The notes: generated by a model not told the origin, from the letters alone. A DNA stretch of 64,000 nt from Streptomyces sp. NBC_01231 (GCA_035999765.1 CP108521.1:11098001-11162000), one strand, 5' to 3'. Positions 25,591-36,155 are shown, counted from the first letter of the stretch. Made by a program: numbers and translations.

Positions 25591-26862
25591 GTCGGTGCCG
25601 ACCGTGCGCAGTGTGGCGAGCACCAGTGCCCGGGTGACGGTGACAACTTCGCTGAGGCGGACCTGTTCCTGCGGGCTGTGTGCCAGGCGTACGTCGCCGG
25701 GGCCGTACTGCAGCGCGGGGATGCCCGCCCCGGAGTACAGTCGCAGGTCACTGCCGTAGGGGGCACCTCGCTCAGACGGTCGCGGGCCGCCGGTGACGTC
25801 GGCGTGCGCGTCGCCGACCAGGGCTGCAAGCGGGTGCCCGGTCGGCAGCCGTCCGCTGGCGAACTGGCCGCCGGGCCAGGTCACCCTGGCGGGGTGGGAG
25901 CGCAGCCAGGGGTCCTCCGCGCAGGCTTCGGCCACACACGCCTCCAGTTCGGTGCGTGCCTGGGCCGGATCTTCGCCCAGCCGGACACCCAGTCTTCCCT
26001 CGGCCACCAGCAGGTCGGGCACGCTGCTGGCCCAGTCGCCGGCCTGGACGGTGCCGACGGACAGCGGATAGGGGATGGAGCAGTCGGACATGAGCGGGTC
26101 GGCGCCGGTGTTGCGGCGGGCTTCGAGACGGGCGAGCGCGCGGTGGATGGGCAGGTAGGCATCGATGGCGCTCACCCCCACGTACCTGGTGCTGCCGTGG
26201 GTGGCCCGGCCGGGTACTTCGATGCGAAAGGTCAGGGCTCCGGCGTTCGCGGTCATCAACGCACCGTTGGTCGGTTCGGTGATGATGCAGGCGTCACCGG
26301 TGTAGCCGCGTTCGAGGGTGCCGAACGCTCCGAGCCCTCCGTCCTCCTCGCTGACGACGAAGTGCGCGGACACCCGGCCGCGCAGCCTTGCGCCCGCCTC
26401 CCGTATCGCGGCCAGGGCGGCGAGTATCGCTACCACGCCGGCCTTCATGTCGCACGCTCCTCGGGCGCGCACCACGTCTCCGCTGACGCGTGGGCGGAAC
26501 GGGTCGCCCTCCCATCGCGCCGCGTCCCCGGGAGGGACGACGTCGACATGGCCCTGGAGGACCAGGGTCGGCCCGCCCCCCCGGTGCTGCGTGCCGCCCA
26601 CTAGACCCCATGCCTCAGTGCGCGGGGCCTCGCCGCCCGGAAAGCGGGGATGCGCACGCAGCGTGGGCAGGTTCATGGACCACAGGTCGACATCGAGACC
26701 CATCCGCTCCAGGTGCCGGGCCAGGAGCTGTTGCAGCTCGGACTCCGCGTCGCTCCCCGTAACGCTGGGCACTGCGAGTAGTTCCAGCAAGGTCCGGGCG
26801 ATGGCTGTCTCATCCACTGCGGCCAGCGCGGACGCTTCCACATTGCTCACGTTTGCTGTCAT
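25582..26862 (-). CDS. M20-family metallopeptidase (ArgE/DapE type), 3' end set by an IS
   Basis: A 426-aa zinc aminoacylase/peptidase. LVLQGHVDVVPPGD carries the first metal His and Asp, GRGACDMK-type sequence (ARGACDMKAG) the bridging Asp, and VVSEEDGGLG the catalytic Glu pair. The lid domain (GALTFRIEVPGRATHGSTRY) and the final His region (LAHSPQEQVRL) are present. ATG 26862 is chosen for GGGAG ten bases upstream. The last codons, TAC CGG TAG, lie inside the IS701 inverted repeat, so the native C-terminus was probably replaced by a few IS-encoded residues. It is divergent from an Lrp-type regulator, suggesting amino-acid-responsive control of hydrolysis of an N-acyl amino acid or peptide. 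Confidence 0.88.
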   Translation of the reverse strand: MTANVSNVEASALAAVDETAIARTLLELLAVPSVTGSDAESELQQLLARHLERMGLDVDLWSMNLPTLRAHPRFPGGEAPRTEAWGLVGGTQHRGGGPTLVLQGHVDVVPPGDAARWEGDPFRPRVSGDVVRARGACDMKAGVVAILAALAAIREAGARLRGRVSAHFVVSEEDGGLGAFGTLERGYTGDACIITEPTNGALMTANAGALTFRIEVPGRATHGSTRYVGVSAIDAYLPIHRALARLEARRNTGADPLMSDCSIPYPLSVGTVQAGDWASSVPDLLVAEGRLGVRLGEDPAQARTELEACVAEACAEDPWLRSHPARVTWPGGQFASGRLPTGHPLAALVGDAHADVTGGPRPSERGAPYGSDLRLYSGAGIPALQYGPGDVRLAHSPQEQVRLSEVVTVTRALVLATLRTVGTDYR

Positions 26863-26921
26863 CGAACGCTGCTCCCTGCCTGCCATCAGGACAAGCCGCA
26901 GACTACGGTTATGGCACCAAC

Positions 26922-26940
26922 GCAAACAATCGCGGTTTGC
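26922..26940. promoter_or_regulatory. GCAAAC-N7-GTTTGC inverted repeat, operator candidate
   Basis: A perfect 6-bp inverted repeat with seven central bases lies 60 bases before the M20 start and about 90 before the Lrp gene start. The region around it is more A/T-rich than its surroundings, as is common for Lrp sites. Confidence 0.45.
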
Positions 26941-27032
26941 TGCTGTTGACCGCTATTTTCTTGCAACTTCAGCGGGACAATGGTGAATTATTGCGCCCTT
27001 CGCTGCACTCTACGGACCTCTGGAGTGAAATC

Positions 27033-27470
27033 ATGGACACCATCGACGAAGCGATCATCCGCTGCGTGCTGCGCAACGCCCGCTCCACATATGCCCAGAT
27101 CGGCACCGCAGCCGGGCTGTCCGCGCCAGCCGCCAAGCGGCGTCTCGACCGCCTGGTGGCCACCGGCGCGATCCGCGGTTTCACCGCTCTCGTCGACCCC
27201 CAGGCGCTGGCCTGGCACACAGAGGCGTTCGTCGAGGTCTACTGCACCGGTAACCCCACTCCCGCCGAACTGCGCCAAGCCCTCGAAGACATCCCAGAGG
27301 TCGTCGAAGCCTGCACCGTCTCCGGCGCCGCCGACGCAGTCGTCCACATGCTCGCCAGAGACATCCCCCACCTGGAACAGGCCATCCAACGGATGCGCGC
27401 CACCGCCCCCGTCGATCGGACGGAGAGCGTCATCGTGCTCTCCCGGCTACTCAATCGGCCGCGGCTGTGA
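27033..27470 (+). CDS. Lrp/AsnC-family regulator
   Basis: A 145-aa regulator. The N-terminal HTH (residues about 5-50) reads DEAIIRCVLRNARSTYAQIG, LSAPAAKRRLDRLVATGAIR. The RAM ligand domain follows, with VEVYCTGNPTPAELRQALED and CTVSGAADAVVHMLARDI. ATG 27033 follows TGGAG; a longer upstream frame is not supported. It is divergent from the M20 peptidase, its likely target together with itself. Confidence 0.9.
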   Translation: MDTIDEAIIRCVLRNARSTYAQIGTAAGLSAPAAKRRLDRLVATGAIRGFTALVDPQALAWHTEAFVEVYCTGNPTPAELRQALEDIPEVVEACTVSGAADAVVHMLARDIPHLEQAIQRMRATAPVDRTESVIVLSRLLNRPRL

Positions 27471-28189
27471 TCGACAACCCGGACTCACCATGAGCGTCTG
27501 TATTCGTGTCATCCGCCCGGTGGGTCTCTGGCTCCGGCCCGTGACCACAGTGCCTGGAGCGCTGTCACGCTGTTGAATGCGTGGCTTGTGATGGTGCGTT
27601 GGGACGTGGTGAAGCTCGGTTCGGGGCCTGCGCTCAGGCCGTGGTGGGCTGGCCGGTGACGCCGGTGATCTGCTCCCAGATGGTGACACGACCCCCAACT
27701 ACCTATCGCCGAACACCAGGGTCACTGTGTCCCAGGACGGCCGACGGCAACGGAAGTACCTGCACGACGTCTACACCTACGCCTGCCTGGCCCCATCGGT
27801 GTGGCTGTAGCTCGGGTCGGTGGTGCCGGTGACCACGTCGACGGCGTGGCGGCGGTGCGCGGCGAACAGTTCGAGGGCGGTCTCGGTGTCGCGGGCGCGC
27901 AGTGCTGACCCACCACGACGCCGTCCACTTCTCGTGGCAGGTCGGCCCCACGGATAGAGGTCCCGTGGTGAGCGGTTTCGACGTCGCATGGCTGGACGGT
28001 GGCCGGATCGACCGACTGTGTGGCTTCTTCATCGGCTCCTGACATCTTTGATTCCAGGTGCCAAGCCTCCGGCGCTGACGTCACCCGGCTCTCCGGCATT
28101 CCCGGCCGCGGCATCCGCATCGGATTCCGCGGCCGACCGGGGCGGTTTATCGCGGGCCGCGGAGAGTTTCAGGACTGTCGAGGCGGCTG
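27471..28189. other. degenerate stretch
   Basis: Minus-strand pieces such as RARDTETALELFAAHRRHAV and HHGTSIRGADLPREVDGVVV look like former coding sequence in shifted frames, but the family was not recognised. No intact gene is present. Confidence 0.35.
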
Positions 28190-28665
28190 CTGGTGGGGTT
28201 GTTTCGATCAGGATGTCCAGCAGGCGGTCGTAGGGCAGTCTGTCGGCGGGCCAGATTTGCGGGAACTGGGAGGCGGGGGTGGAGTCCGGAAGGTGTTGGC
28301 CTCGTTGACGACAGGGCCTGCTCCGTTGCGGAGGAAGAGGTCGACCCGAAGCAAGCCGGAACAGCCCAGCGTTTCGAAGGCTTGGAGCGCCAGGAGCTGA
28401 AGGTCAGCCGTCAGGTCGGGATTGAGGCAGGCGGGGATGGTGAAGCGGGTTGCCTCGTCTTCGTACGAGGAATGGCTGTCCGCCGAGGACCTCGATCTCC
28501 CGGGGTGGTCCGGCCTTCAGGCGGCCGTGGGGGAGTCCCTGTACCGCGATGTCGATTTCGTGACCCGGCACTGCCTCTTCCACCAGTACCTTCGAGTCCC
28601 ATGCCCGGGCGGCGGCAAACGCTGCGCGTCCAGCTCCTGCCAGTCCTCGATACGGGTCACGCCGA
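28190..28665 (-). pseudogene. D-Ala-D-Ala-ligase-like ATP-grasp relic
   Basis: Joined across two frame changes the minus strand reads VTRIEDWQELDAQ, ARAWDSKVLVEEAVPGHEID, TRFTIPACLNPDLTADLQLL, LGCSGLLRVDLFL, GPVVNEANTF and QFPQIWPADRLPYDRLLDIL. This is the C-terminal ATP-grasp part of Ddl-type ligases, including the metal-binding N-E-x-N and the R-V-D-F/L strand. The N-terminal domain is absent and the frames are broken near 28470 and 28290. Whether it came from ddl, a van-type ligase or another dipeptide ligase cannot be told. Confidence 0.65.
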
Positions 28666-28733
28666 TAACTCTAAAACTGACGGACGTCATTGACACTGGG
28701 TCTCCCGCCCCTAGGAGAATCTCAATGATCGTG

Positions 28734-29710
28734 TCAAGCCGTCTGCGTGACCGGTGGGGCGGAGGTGAACAGCCCCTTGTCACGCAGCATCGCCCAGAGC
28801 ACGTCGACCCGGCGTCGGGCGAGCGAGAGCAGGGCCTGGGTGTGCAGCAGGCCCTCGGATCGCTTCTTGAGGTAGTAATCCCGGGAGGGGCCGGGCCGCA
28901 TCATTGCGGTCTGCGCCGACATGTAGAAGATGTGCCGCAGGCGCCGTGATATCGCTTGGGCCGGTGGTAGTTGCCGGTGCGGCGGCCGGAGTCCCGGGCG
29001 ACCGGAGCCAGGCCGGCGTGGGAGGCGAGGCGGCCGGCGTCGCTGTAGCCGCCCAGGTCGCCGACGATGGCGACGAACTCGGCGCCCAGGACGGGGCCCA
29101 TGCCGGGCATGGACTCGATGATCTCGGCGTGGTCGTCGGTGCGGAAGGTCTCGCGGATCTCCCGGTCGTTGTCCTTGATCCGCTCGTCCAGGGCCAGGAG
29201 CTGGTGGGCGAGTTCGCAAACGAGCTTGGCGGCACGTTTCTCGCCGGGCGGCGCGGTCATCTGGGACTGGGCAGCCTCCACGGCGTTGGCGGCGACGACG
29301 TCGGCGCCGCGAACCTTGCGCCTCTCCAGCCAGGTCGTCAGCCTCTTGACGCCGATGCGCCGCAGGGCGGCCGGTGTCTGGTACTCGGTGAGCATGACGA
29401 CGGGGCCTTTGGCCGCGGAGTAGTCGAAGGCCCGCTCCAGGGCGGGGCAGATGCCCACCAGCAGGTCGCGCAGCCTGTTGATCAGCCGGACCCGGTCGGT
29501 GATGAGGTCGGCGCGGTGGTTCGTCAGCAGCTGGAGGGTGGAGACCAGTTCGGGCGGAGTGTCCAGCGGAGCGAAGTCCCGGCGTATGCGGGCCTGATCA
29601 GCGATGACCTTCGCGTCCTTGGCATCAGTTTTGCCCTCGCCGCGGGAGGCCCCGGACATGCGGTTGACCGTGCGACCCGGCACGTAGACGCCCCAGGACC
29701 GGGCGGCCAT
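28734..29710 (-). pseudogene. IS110-family transposase, truncated and frameshifted
   Basis: The main frame gives GKTDAKDAKVIADQARIRRD, the end of the DEDD catalytic region, then the linker. The transposase_20 domain follows (IIESMPGMGPVLGAEFVAIV, LASHAGLAPVARDSGRRTGN). Near 28950 the frame shifts and the C-terminal part continues as RRLRHIFYMSAQTAMMRPGP and YYLKKRSEGLLHTQALLSLA. The first 50 or so residues, with the initial catalytic Asp, are missing. Confidence 0.85.
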
Positions 29711-29789
29711 TCTCCTTGAGCCATCAACGGCAACCCAGCATCAGCCACACCCGGTCCTCCTGGACCGCCAACATTCTTAGGGACCAGCA

Positions 29790-30640
29790 TGACTGAACGC
29801 GAGCTCGCAAGACGTGCCCGCACCGGCTCGCAGTGCTGCGCCATGCCGAGGAAGTGAGCGGCAACGTCGCAGCGACGTGCCGCTGCTACGGAATCAGCCG
29901 CCAGTGCTCCTACACCCGGCGCCGGCGCTACGAAGCCGAGGGCCTGGACGGGCTCAAGGACCGCTCCAGCGCGCCGCCCCGCCGCACGCCGCGCGCAACG
30001 ACGGCCGATGTGGTGGAGAAGATCCTCTGGCTTCGCAGGCAGTACCAGTTCGGCCCAGCGAAGACCGCTATGTATCTGCAGCGATACCACGACGTGGTCG
30101 ATCAGCACGTCCGGCGTCTGGCGGATTCTGAAGAAGGCCGGCCTCAACCGGCTGCCGGCATCACAGCGCTACAAGCGCCGATCCATCCGCTGGAGACGCT
30201 ACGAGAAGCAGCGCCCGGGCCACCAACTGCAGGTCGACGTCAAATTCATCGAGCCGGTCGGCCGGAGCGGCCGCAAGAAGCGCTACCACCACTACACCGC
30301 CATCGGCGACTGCACCCGCCTGAGGGTGCTGCGCGCCTACGCCCGCAATGGTGGAGTTCGGTCAGGCCTTCCACTGGCACCTGCTCGACAAGGGCACGGG
30401 GACGTTCGCATCAAGCCTCGGACCCGCGGCTCAACGGCAAGGTTGAACGATCGCACCCTATCGACTCGGAGGAGTTCTACCACCTCCTGTAAGGCCAGGT
30501 CATCGACGACGTCTACCTCTTCAACTGCAAACTGCATGAGGGGGAGGACTACTACAACTACCGTCGCTCCCACGGCGCCCTCGCCGGCCAGAGCCATACG
30601 AACGCCTACGGCAGAAAGCCCAAGACCCACTGTCATAGGC
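29790..30640 (+). pseudogene. IS481-family transposase, broken
   Basis: Fragments in several frames are in IS481 order. They are MTERELARRAR, VSGNVAATCRCYGISRQCSY, AEGLDGLKDRSSAPPR, GVWRILKKAGLNRLPASQRY, GHQLQVDVKFIEPVGRSGRK, FGQAFHWHLLDKGTG, LNGKVERSHPIDSEEFYHLL and DYYNYRRSHGALAGQ. A stretch holding the second catalytic Asp (the usual QTDNGAEF) is deleted, and at least four frame changes and a stop occur. Confidence 0.85.
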
Positions 30641-31097
30641 GCCCGTCAGTCGCACAGTCACCGTCGCCTGGCCAGTTCACGTACATGGCCCTGGGCTTCG
30701 GCGGGCCGGTGTGTCGTAGTCGGGGTAGGCGTTCCGCGGGGAAGAAGCTGAGTATGGCTTTAGCCGTCCGGGAGGAGCTGCTAGGGCGGCTCGGGGTTGA
30801 TGCTCGGAAGGGGTGTTCAGGGCGGTCCACCACTCGACGGACGTGTTCTTGTCGACTGGGACGGTGGTGTACCTCGGATACTTCCGGCAGTGACCATTTG
30901 CCCTCACCGCCAGCAGCCCGGCCTTGGCAGCGAGATGGAGTCTGCCGAGTGCCGCCCCGATCACCGCCTCGCGGGCCTTGGTCTTGTCATGTGCCTGTCT
31001 CGTCATGTGCCCGCGCCTCGGGGCCGAAGTGAGCGAGTCTCATCGCGGGCCGAAGCCGCCCCGGTTCCGGTACATCCATGCGACGTCTGTCGACTCC
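30641..31097. other. stretch before the glycosidase operon
   Basis: A minus-strand frame (30677-31006) starting MTRQAHDKTKAREAVIGAAL is open for 109 codons but has no recognised domain and is cut by the IS481 relic side. It is listed as unexplained; it may be a gene fragment. Confidence 0.3.
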
Positions 31098-31125
31098 TTG
31101 ACACCGCCTTGTGCGGCTCCATACG
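31098..31125 (+). promoter_or_regulatory. promoter of the MFS-GH43-GH42-GH operon
   Basis: TTGACA (31098-31103), 16 bases, CATACG (31120-31125). The GH78 gene has the same arrangement with an identical -35, spacing and -10 plus three following bases (CTC), which argues that it is real. Confidence 0.7.
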
Positions 31126-31134
31126 CTCCGGGAT

Positions 31135-31148
31135 GTAGAACGTTATAC
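31135..31148 (+). promoter_or_regulatory. LacI-type operator, site 1
   Basis: GTAGAACGTTATAC, centred on AACGTT, nine bases after the -10 element, where bound repressor would cover the transcription start. Matching sites occur at 46722-46735 and 48237-48250. Confidence 0.75.
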
Positions 31149-31320
31149 GTAATGGTCCAGGAATCTGGGCCGCTCCGCCCCGGGCTCGCGGGTGCCCGCG
31201 AGCTGAGCAGCGGGCGACCGCCTTGGGGTCGGGCACTGCACGGTCGAGACGACTGGAGAAGTGAATGACCGCAGTTGCCGCCCCCCAACTCTGCTTGCCC
31301 ACGGCGACAGGTGTCTGACG

Positions 31321-32526
31321 ATGTCGGCCACCACCTATCGCGAACTGCTTCGTGCGCCTTCGATTACCTGGATGCTCGCCACCTCGGTTGTGGGCCGCTT
31401 CCACCAGGGCATGGCCGGACTGGCCGTCATGATGCTTACGACCGAGCGCTCGACCTACGCGGTCTACAGCGTGGTGTCGGCTGCTGCCGTTGCCGGAGGG
31501 CTCGTCGCCGGACCGCTGTGGAGCAGGCTCGCCGACGCCCACGGGTACCGGCGGGTCCTTGTGCTCACCTCGCTGGCGCACACGGTCACCATGGGCGCAC
31601 TGATCCTGGTGCCCGCATGGCCCGCGCTGTTCGTTGCGCTGTCCCTTCTCATCGGGCTGTGCACGCCGCCGATGACAGCAGCCGTCAGAGTCGCACTGCC
31701 GGCACTCATCCGTAATGAGCAGCGACGCGGATTCTTCGCGCTCGAAGCGACGGCCCAGGAAGTGATCTTCGTCGCCGGGCCGGTGATCACAGCATTGCTC
31801 GCCGCGCTCGGCGGGCCGCGTCTCGCGCTGGGCGGATGCGCCGGGCTCGTCCTTGCCGGAACGCTCGCATACGTATGCGACCGCAATGTGGAAGCCGGCC
31901 GGGTCCTGGCGGAGCGCGCGCCCAGCGGGCAGGTTCTGCGCGAGCGGCGTCTGCTCCCGCTGTTTGCGGCCGCGTTTCTGCTGACCGCCGCACTGGCCGG
32001 TCAGGTCCTCGGCACGGTCGCCGTCGTCAGTGGCCAGCACGTGTCGTCGGAGGCGGGTTTCGTCCTCGCGTGCGGCAGCCTCGGCTCGCTTGTCGGCGGG
32101 CTGATCCATGGAATGCGCGGACACCGGCGCGCGGGGCTGCGGCGCTTGCTGCTGACCCTCGCCGCGGGTCTGGCCGTCCTACCCCTGGCACCCGGGCCGG
32201 TCGCATTGAGCTTGCTCCTCTTCCTTTGGGGCATGACGGTCGCCCCAGTGATGTCCGTGCTGTTCGAACGGTTGTCGTCGCAGGCCCCTGCCGGGTCCGC
32301 AGCCGAGGCGTTCGGCTGGATGGGCAGCGCGTTCGCCGTCGGCAACGTCCTCGGCTCCGTCCTCGGAGGAGTACTGATCCCGACGTACGGGGCGCGAGCC
32401 CCGATCGTCGCCGCCTGCGCACTCGCCGTACTCGCGGCCCTGGTGTGCGAGCCATGGCATCGATCCGTCGGCGGTGTGAACAAGGAGCGGGCACAGGCCG
32501 CTTGTCGAGAAGGAGAAAAGGCATGA
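31321..32526 (+). CDS. MFS transporter
   Basis: A 401-aa major facilitator protein with about 12 hydrophobic segments. The loop between helices 2 and 3 contains GPLWSRLADAHGYRRVLVLT, the usual G-x-x-x-D-(R/K)-x-G-R-(R/K) region. ATG 31321 is preferred over an upstream start because the helices begin soon after. It is first in a four-gene operon and its stop overlaps the GH43 start by ATGA. It probably moves mono- or disaccharides released by the glycosidases; import or efflux cannot be told from sequence. Confidence 0.8.
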   Translation: MSATTYRELLRAPSITWMLATSVVGRFHQGMAGLAVMMLTTERSTYAVYSVVSAAAVAGGLVAGPLWSRLADAHGYRRVLVLTSLAHTVTMGALILVPAWPALFVALSLLIGLCTPPMTAAVRVALPALIRNEQRRGFFALEATAQEVIFVAGPVITALLAALGGPRLALGGCAGLVLAGTLAYVCDRNVEAGRVLAERAPSGQVLRERRLLPLFAAAFLLTAALAGQVLGTVAVVSGQHVSSEAGFVLACGSLGSLVGGLIHGMRGHRRAGLRRLLLTLAAGLAVLPLAPGPVALSLLLFLWGMTVAPVMSVLFERLSSQAPAGSAAEAFGWMGSAFAVGNVLGSVLGGVLIPTYGARAPIVAACALAVLAALVCEPWHRSVGGVNKERAQAACREGEKA

Positions 32527-34067
32527 CACTCCAGGACGCCCACACGGCACTCCCCAATCCCCTCATCGCGGGCTTCAACCCCGATCCGAGCTGCGTCCTC
32601 GTCGACGGGGCCTACTACCTGGTCACCTCGTCGTTCGAATACCTGCCTGCGCTTCCCGTCTACCGCAGCACCGACTTCGCCGCCTGGGAGCACATCGGCA
32701 ACGTCGCGACCCGTGAGGAGCAGGTAGGAATCGCCGAGGTGGCCTCGGCCGCGGGCGTGTGGGCCCCGACCATCCGCTATCGGGACGGGCTCTTCCACGT
32801 GATCGTCACGGTGGCGGCCAGCCCTCGGGGCTGTGTCGTCTTCACCGCGGCCGACCCGGCCGGCCCCTGGAGCGACGGCGTCGCGCTCGACGGAATCGTC
32901 GGCATCGACCCCGACCTTGCCTGGGACGATTCGGGCACCGCCTACGTCACCTACAGCGGCCTGCACCTGGACGGGCCGACGCGCGTCGTCGCCCACCGAG
33001 GCATCCTTCAGGCCCGTGTCGACCTCGGAACGGGCAAGGTACTCGAGGAGCCACGGGAGCTGTGGTCCGGCACGGGTCTGGTCGCCCCCGAAGCGCCACA
33101 TGTCTTCCGGCGCGGCGACTATTGGTACCTGCTGATCGCGGAAGGCGGCACCGGTTCCGGGCACGCGGTGAGCATCGCCCGCGGGGACAGCATTGAGGGG
33201 CCCTTCGAAGGAGCCCCGCACAACCCCATACTGACCGCGGCCGGGAAGGATCTGCCCGTCCAGTGCACGGGACACGCGGATCTCGTTCCCGGTCCCCGTG
33301 GCGAGGATGTCCTGGTGCTGCTCGGCACCCGGCAGGCCGGGAAGAACTCTCCGCTGGGGCGAGAGACGTATGTCACCACGGTGGAGTGGACCGACGACGG
33401 CTGGCCGACTGCGGCCTCCGTGGATCTCAACCCGCGCCCGGAATCGCTGGACGAGTACTTCGACTTCGCGGAGGAAGGCGCCCTGGCCGACCCTGGCTGG
33501 CTCGCGGTAGGACGCCCCCCGGTGGACGTGGCATCGCACTCGGGGCGTCCGGGGTGCGTCACGCTGCGCGCCCGTTCCGGTGGTCTTGACTCGTTCCGCC
33601 CGGACTTCGTCGGGCGCCGTCAGCGCCACATCGACAGCGTCACCGAGACCCGTATCAACCCTGCCGACGGTCGGGGAGGGCTCGGCCTGCGTTTCGACGA
33701 GGAGTTCACGATCGCCCTGACCGCCGAACGTGCGCCCTCCGGAGCCACGCTGGTCACGGCGCGTGCGGGCCTGCCGTCGGTGACGCAGACCTGGAGTACC
33801 GAAGTGCCGGGGGACAGCGAGGTGCTTCTGCGGATCGCGACCCAGGCCCCGCCGCCCGGCAGGGCGCTGTGGTTGCCGCCGGGCGACCGCATCCGGCTGA
33901 GCGTCGTGGACAGCGACGGCGTCGAGTCGCAACTGGTGGAGCTGGACGGCCGGATGTGGTCCGTCGAGCTGGCCGCGCCCTTCACCGGTCGGGTCATCGG
34001 CATGTTCGCCGAGGAAGGCACCGTCCACTTCGCTGACTTCCGTTACCACGGAGAGGGAAACTCATGA
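32523..34067 (+). CDS. GH43-family glycoside hydrolase, intracellular
   Basis: A 514-aa GH43 enzyme. The Asp base is in AGFNPDPSCVLVDGAYYLVT, the second Asp in GIDPDLAWDDSGTAYVTY and the acid Glu in APEAPHVFRRGDYWYLLIAE. A C-terminal beta-sandwich (about residue 320 on: GWLAVGRPP, SFRPDFVGRRQRHIDSVTET, FDEEFTIALTAE) is the DUF1349-like module of beta-xylosidase/arabinofuranosidase GH43 proteins. No signal peptide is present, so it acts on imported oligosaccharides. Overlaps of ATGA on both sides couple it to the MFS and GH42 genes. Confidence 0.88.
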   Translation: MTLQDAHTALPNPLIAGFNPDPSCVLVDGAYYLVTSSFEYLPALPVYRSTDFAAWEHIGNVATREEQVGIAEVASAAGVWAPTIRYRDGLFHVIVTVAASPRGCVVFTAADPAGPWSDGVALDGIVGIDPDLAWDDSGTAYVTYSGLHLDGPTRVVAHRGILQARVDLGTGKVLEEPRELWSGTGLVAPEAPHVFRRGDYWYLLIAEGGTGSGHAVSIARGDSIEGPFEGAPHNPILTAAGKDLPVQCTGHADLVPGPRGEDVLVLLGTRQAGKNSPLGRETYVTTVEWTDDGWPTAASVDLNPRPESLDEYFDFAEEGALADPGWLAVGRPPVDVASHSGRPGCVTLRARSGGLDSFRPDFVGRRQRHIDSVTETRINPADGRGGLGLRFDEEFTIALTAERAPSGATLVTARAGLPSVTQTWSTEVPGDSEVLLRIATQAPPPGRALWLPPGDRIRLSVVDSDGVESQLVELDGRMWSVELAAPFTGRVIGMFAEEGTVHFADFRYHGEGNS

Positions 34068-36155
34068 TCAACCTGCCCCCACGCGTCCTGTTCGGCGCCG
34101 CGTACTACCACGAGTACCAGCCCTACGAGCGCCTCGATACCGACCTCGACCTGATGGCCGAGGCCCACTTCACGGTCATCCGCGTCGGCGAGTCGGTGTG
34201 GTCCACCTGGGAACCCGAGAACGGCCGCTTCGACCTCGACTGGCTCCAGCCGGTCCTCGACGGCGCCCACGCACGCGGCATCTCCGTCATCCTCGGCACG
34301 CCGACCTACGCCGTTCCACCGTGGCTGGCCTGCCAGTACCCGGAGATCGCGGGCGAGCGACGGACCGGCGAACGCATTGAGTGGGGCTCCCGTCAGGAAG
34401 CCGACTTCACCCACCCCGCGTTCCGATTCCACGCCGAGCGAGTCGTCCGCAAGATCGTGGCCCGTTACGCCTCCCACCCAGCTGTGATCGGCTTCCAGGT
34501 CGACAACGAACCGGGTAACGAACTCCTCCACAACCACGGGGTGTTCGAGCGCTTTCGGGACCACCTGCGCGAGACCTACGGCGATGTGGAGACTCTCAAC
34601 CGCGAGTGGGGCCTGGTCTACTGGTCCCACCAGCTGTCGACGTGGGACGACCTGTGGCGACCGGACGGCAACACACAGCCGCAGTACGACCTGGCCTGGC
34701 GGCGCTTCCAGGCTCAGCAGACCACGGAGTTCATCGCCTGGCAGGCCGACATCGTGCGCGAGTACGCGCGCGGAGACCAGTTCGTCACGACGTGCATCGA
34801 CCACGGCCGGCCCGCGGTCGACGACGACGAACTGACCGACGCGCTCGATGTCACCGCGGCCAACTGCTACTACGAAACGCAGGACCGGCTCGGGCTGCCC
34901 GTCCGCACCGACGGGCCGGAGCCGTGGCGGAACACCGGACCGTGGCCGCTGTACCTGCGCGGCGACCGCACGTACTCGGCCCGGCAGGAGCCCTTCCTGA
35001 TCACCGAGACCAACGCGAACAACATCGGCGGCCCGTGCAACATCCGGCCCCCCTACGACGGTCAGCTGCGGCAGGCCGCCTGGGCGCTGGTGTCCCGGGG
35101 GGGCGCGGATGGTCGAGTACTGGCACTGGCACACGCTCCACTTCGGTTCGGAGACCTACTGGGGCGGGGTGCTGCCGCACAGCGGCCGCCCCGGACGCAC
35201 GTACCGCAACATCGCCCGGATCGGCGAGGAACTTGCGGCGGCGGGAGACCTCGTCACCGATCTGGTCCCGAACGCTGACGTCACCCTGGTCTACGACCGC
35301 CCCACCAAGTGGCTGATGCAGCGGCACGGCCCCCTGACGACAGCGGACGGGGCCCTGGACACCGACTCTTACCGTGGCCTGTTCGACCCGTTCCACCGGG
35401 GTGCGTTCGATGCCGGGCTGCAGGCGCGGATCGTTCATGCCCGCGGGCTCGCGGACGAGCCGCCGAAGGAGGCGGTAGGCAGCCATCCTGTACTGGTCGT
35501 GCCTGGGCTCTATCTGGCCGACGACCGGACGCTCGACTGGCTCCGGTCCTACGCACAAGCGGGTGGTCATCTTGTCCTGGGACCGCGCACGGCTTACGGC
35601 GACGCGGAGGCCCGCGCCCGTACCGAGGTCGCGCCGGCGCGTCTCGCCGAGTCGGCGGGCGCCTGGTACGAGGAGTTCAACAGTCTGAATGAGGACATGC
35701 CAGTGGTGGCCAAGGACCCCGGGTTCGCCCTCGACGACACGGCGGCGGCCACCCGATGGGTCGATGGGCTCACCGTGGATGACGCCACCGTTCTCGCCGG
35801 ATACGATCACCCGCATTTCGGCCGGTGGGCCGCCGTCACCACGCGTGAGGCCGGAGAGGGCCGCATCACATGCGTCGGCACACTCCCCAACCGGAGCTTC
35901 GCCGCCGCCTTAATGAGCTGGGTATGCCCGGAAGACCGCACGAGTCTGCAGGATCTTCCCGCGACGGTGACTGCGGCCAGCGCGCGGACCCGCGACGGGT
36001 GCCGACTCCACTTCCTCCACAATTGGTCGTGGGAGCCGACGACCGTGCGCCTGCCGCTCGCACTGGCCGATGTGATCGGTTCCGACACCTACGAGGCCGG
36101 GGACGAGCTGGAGCTCGGCCCGTGGGATGTCCGCGTTCTCCGGAGCCAGTTGTGA
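34064..36155 (+). pseudogene. GH42 beta-galactosidase with a G-run frameshift
   Basis: Two frames together give a 697-aa GH42 protein. The first covers the TIM barrel: FGAAYYHEYQPYERLDTDLD, VGESVWSTWEP, VDNEPGNELL (acid/base Glu) and FLITETNANNIGG (nucleophile Glu). The second continues from MVEYWHWHTLHFGSETYWGG through the trimerisation domain (VVPGLYLADDRTLDWL) to the C-terminal domain (LHFLHNWS). The break is at a run of seven G (35097-35103); six would restore one frame. It is thus a one-base insertion, either a real slippage mutation or a sequencing error. GH42 enzymes release beta-galactose. Starts and stops overlap neighbours by ATGA and GTGA. Confidence 0.85.

Noticed and set aside
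32001..34049. A 682-codon minus-strand open frame
   Set aside because: It is the shadow of the MFS and GH43 genes.
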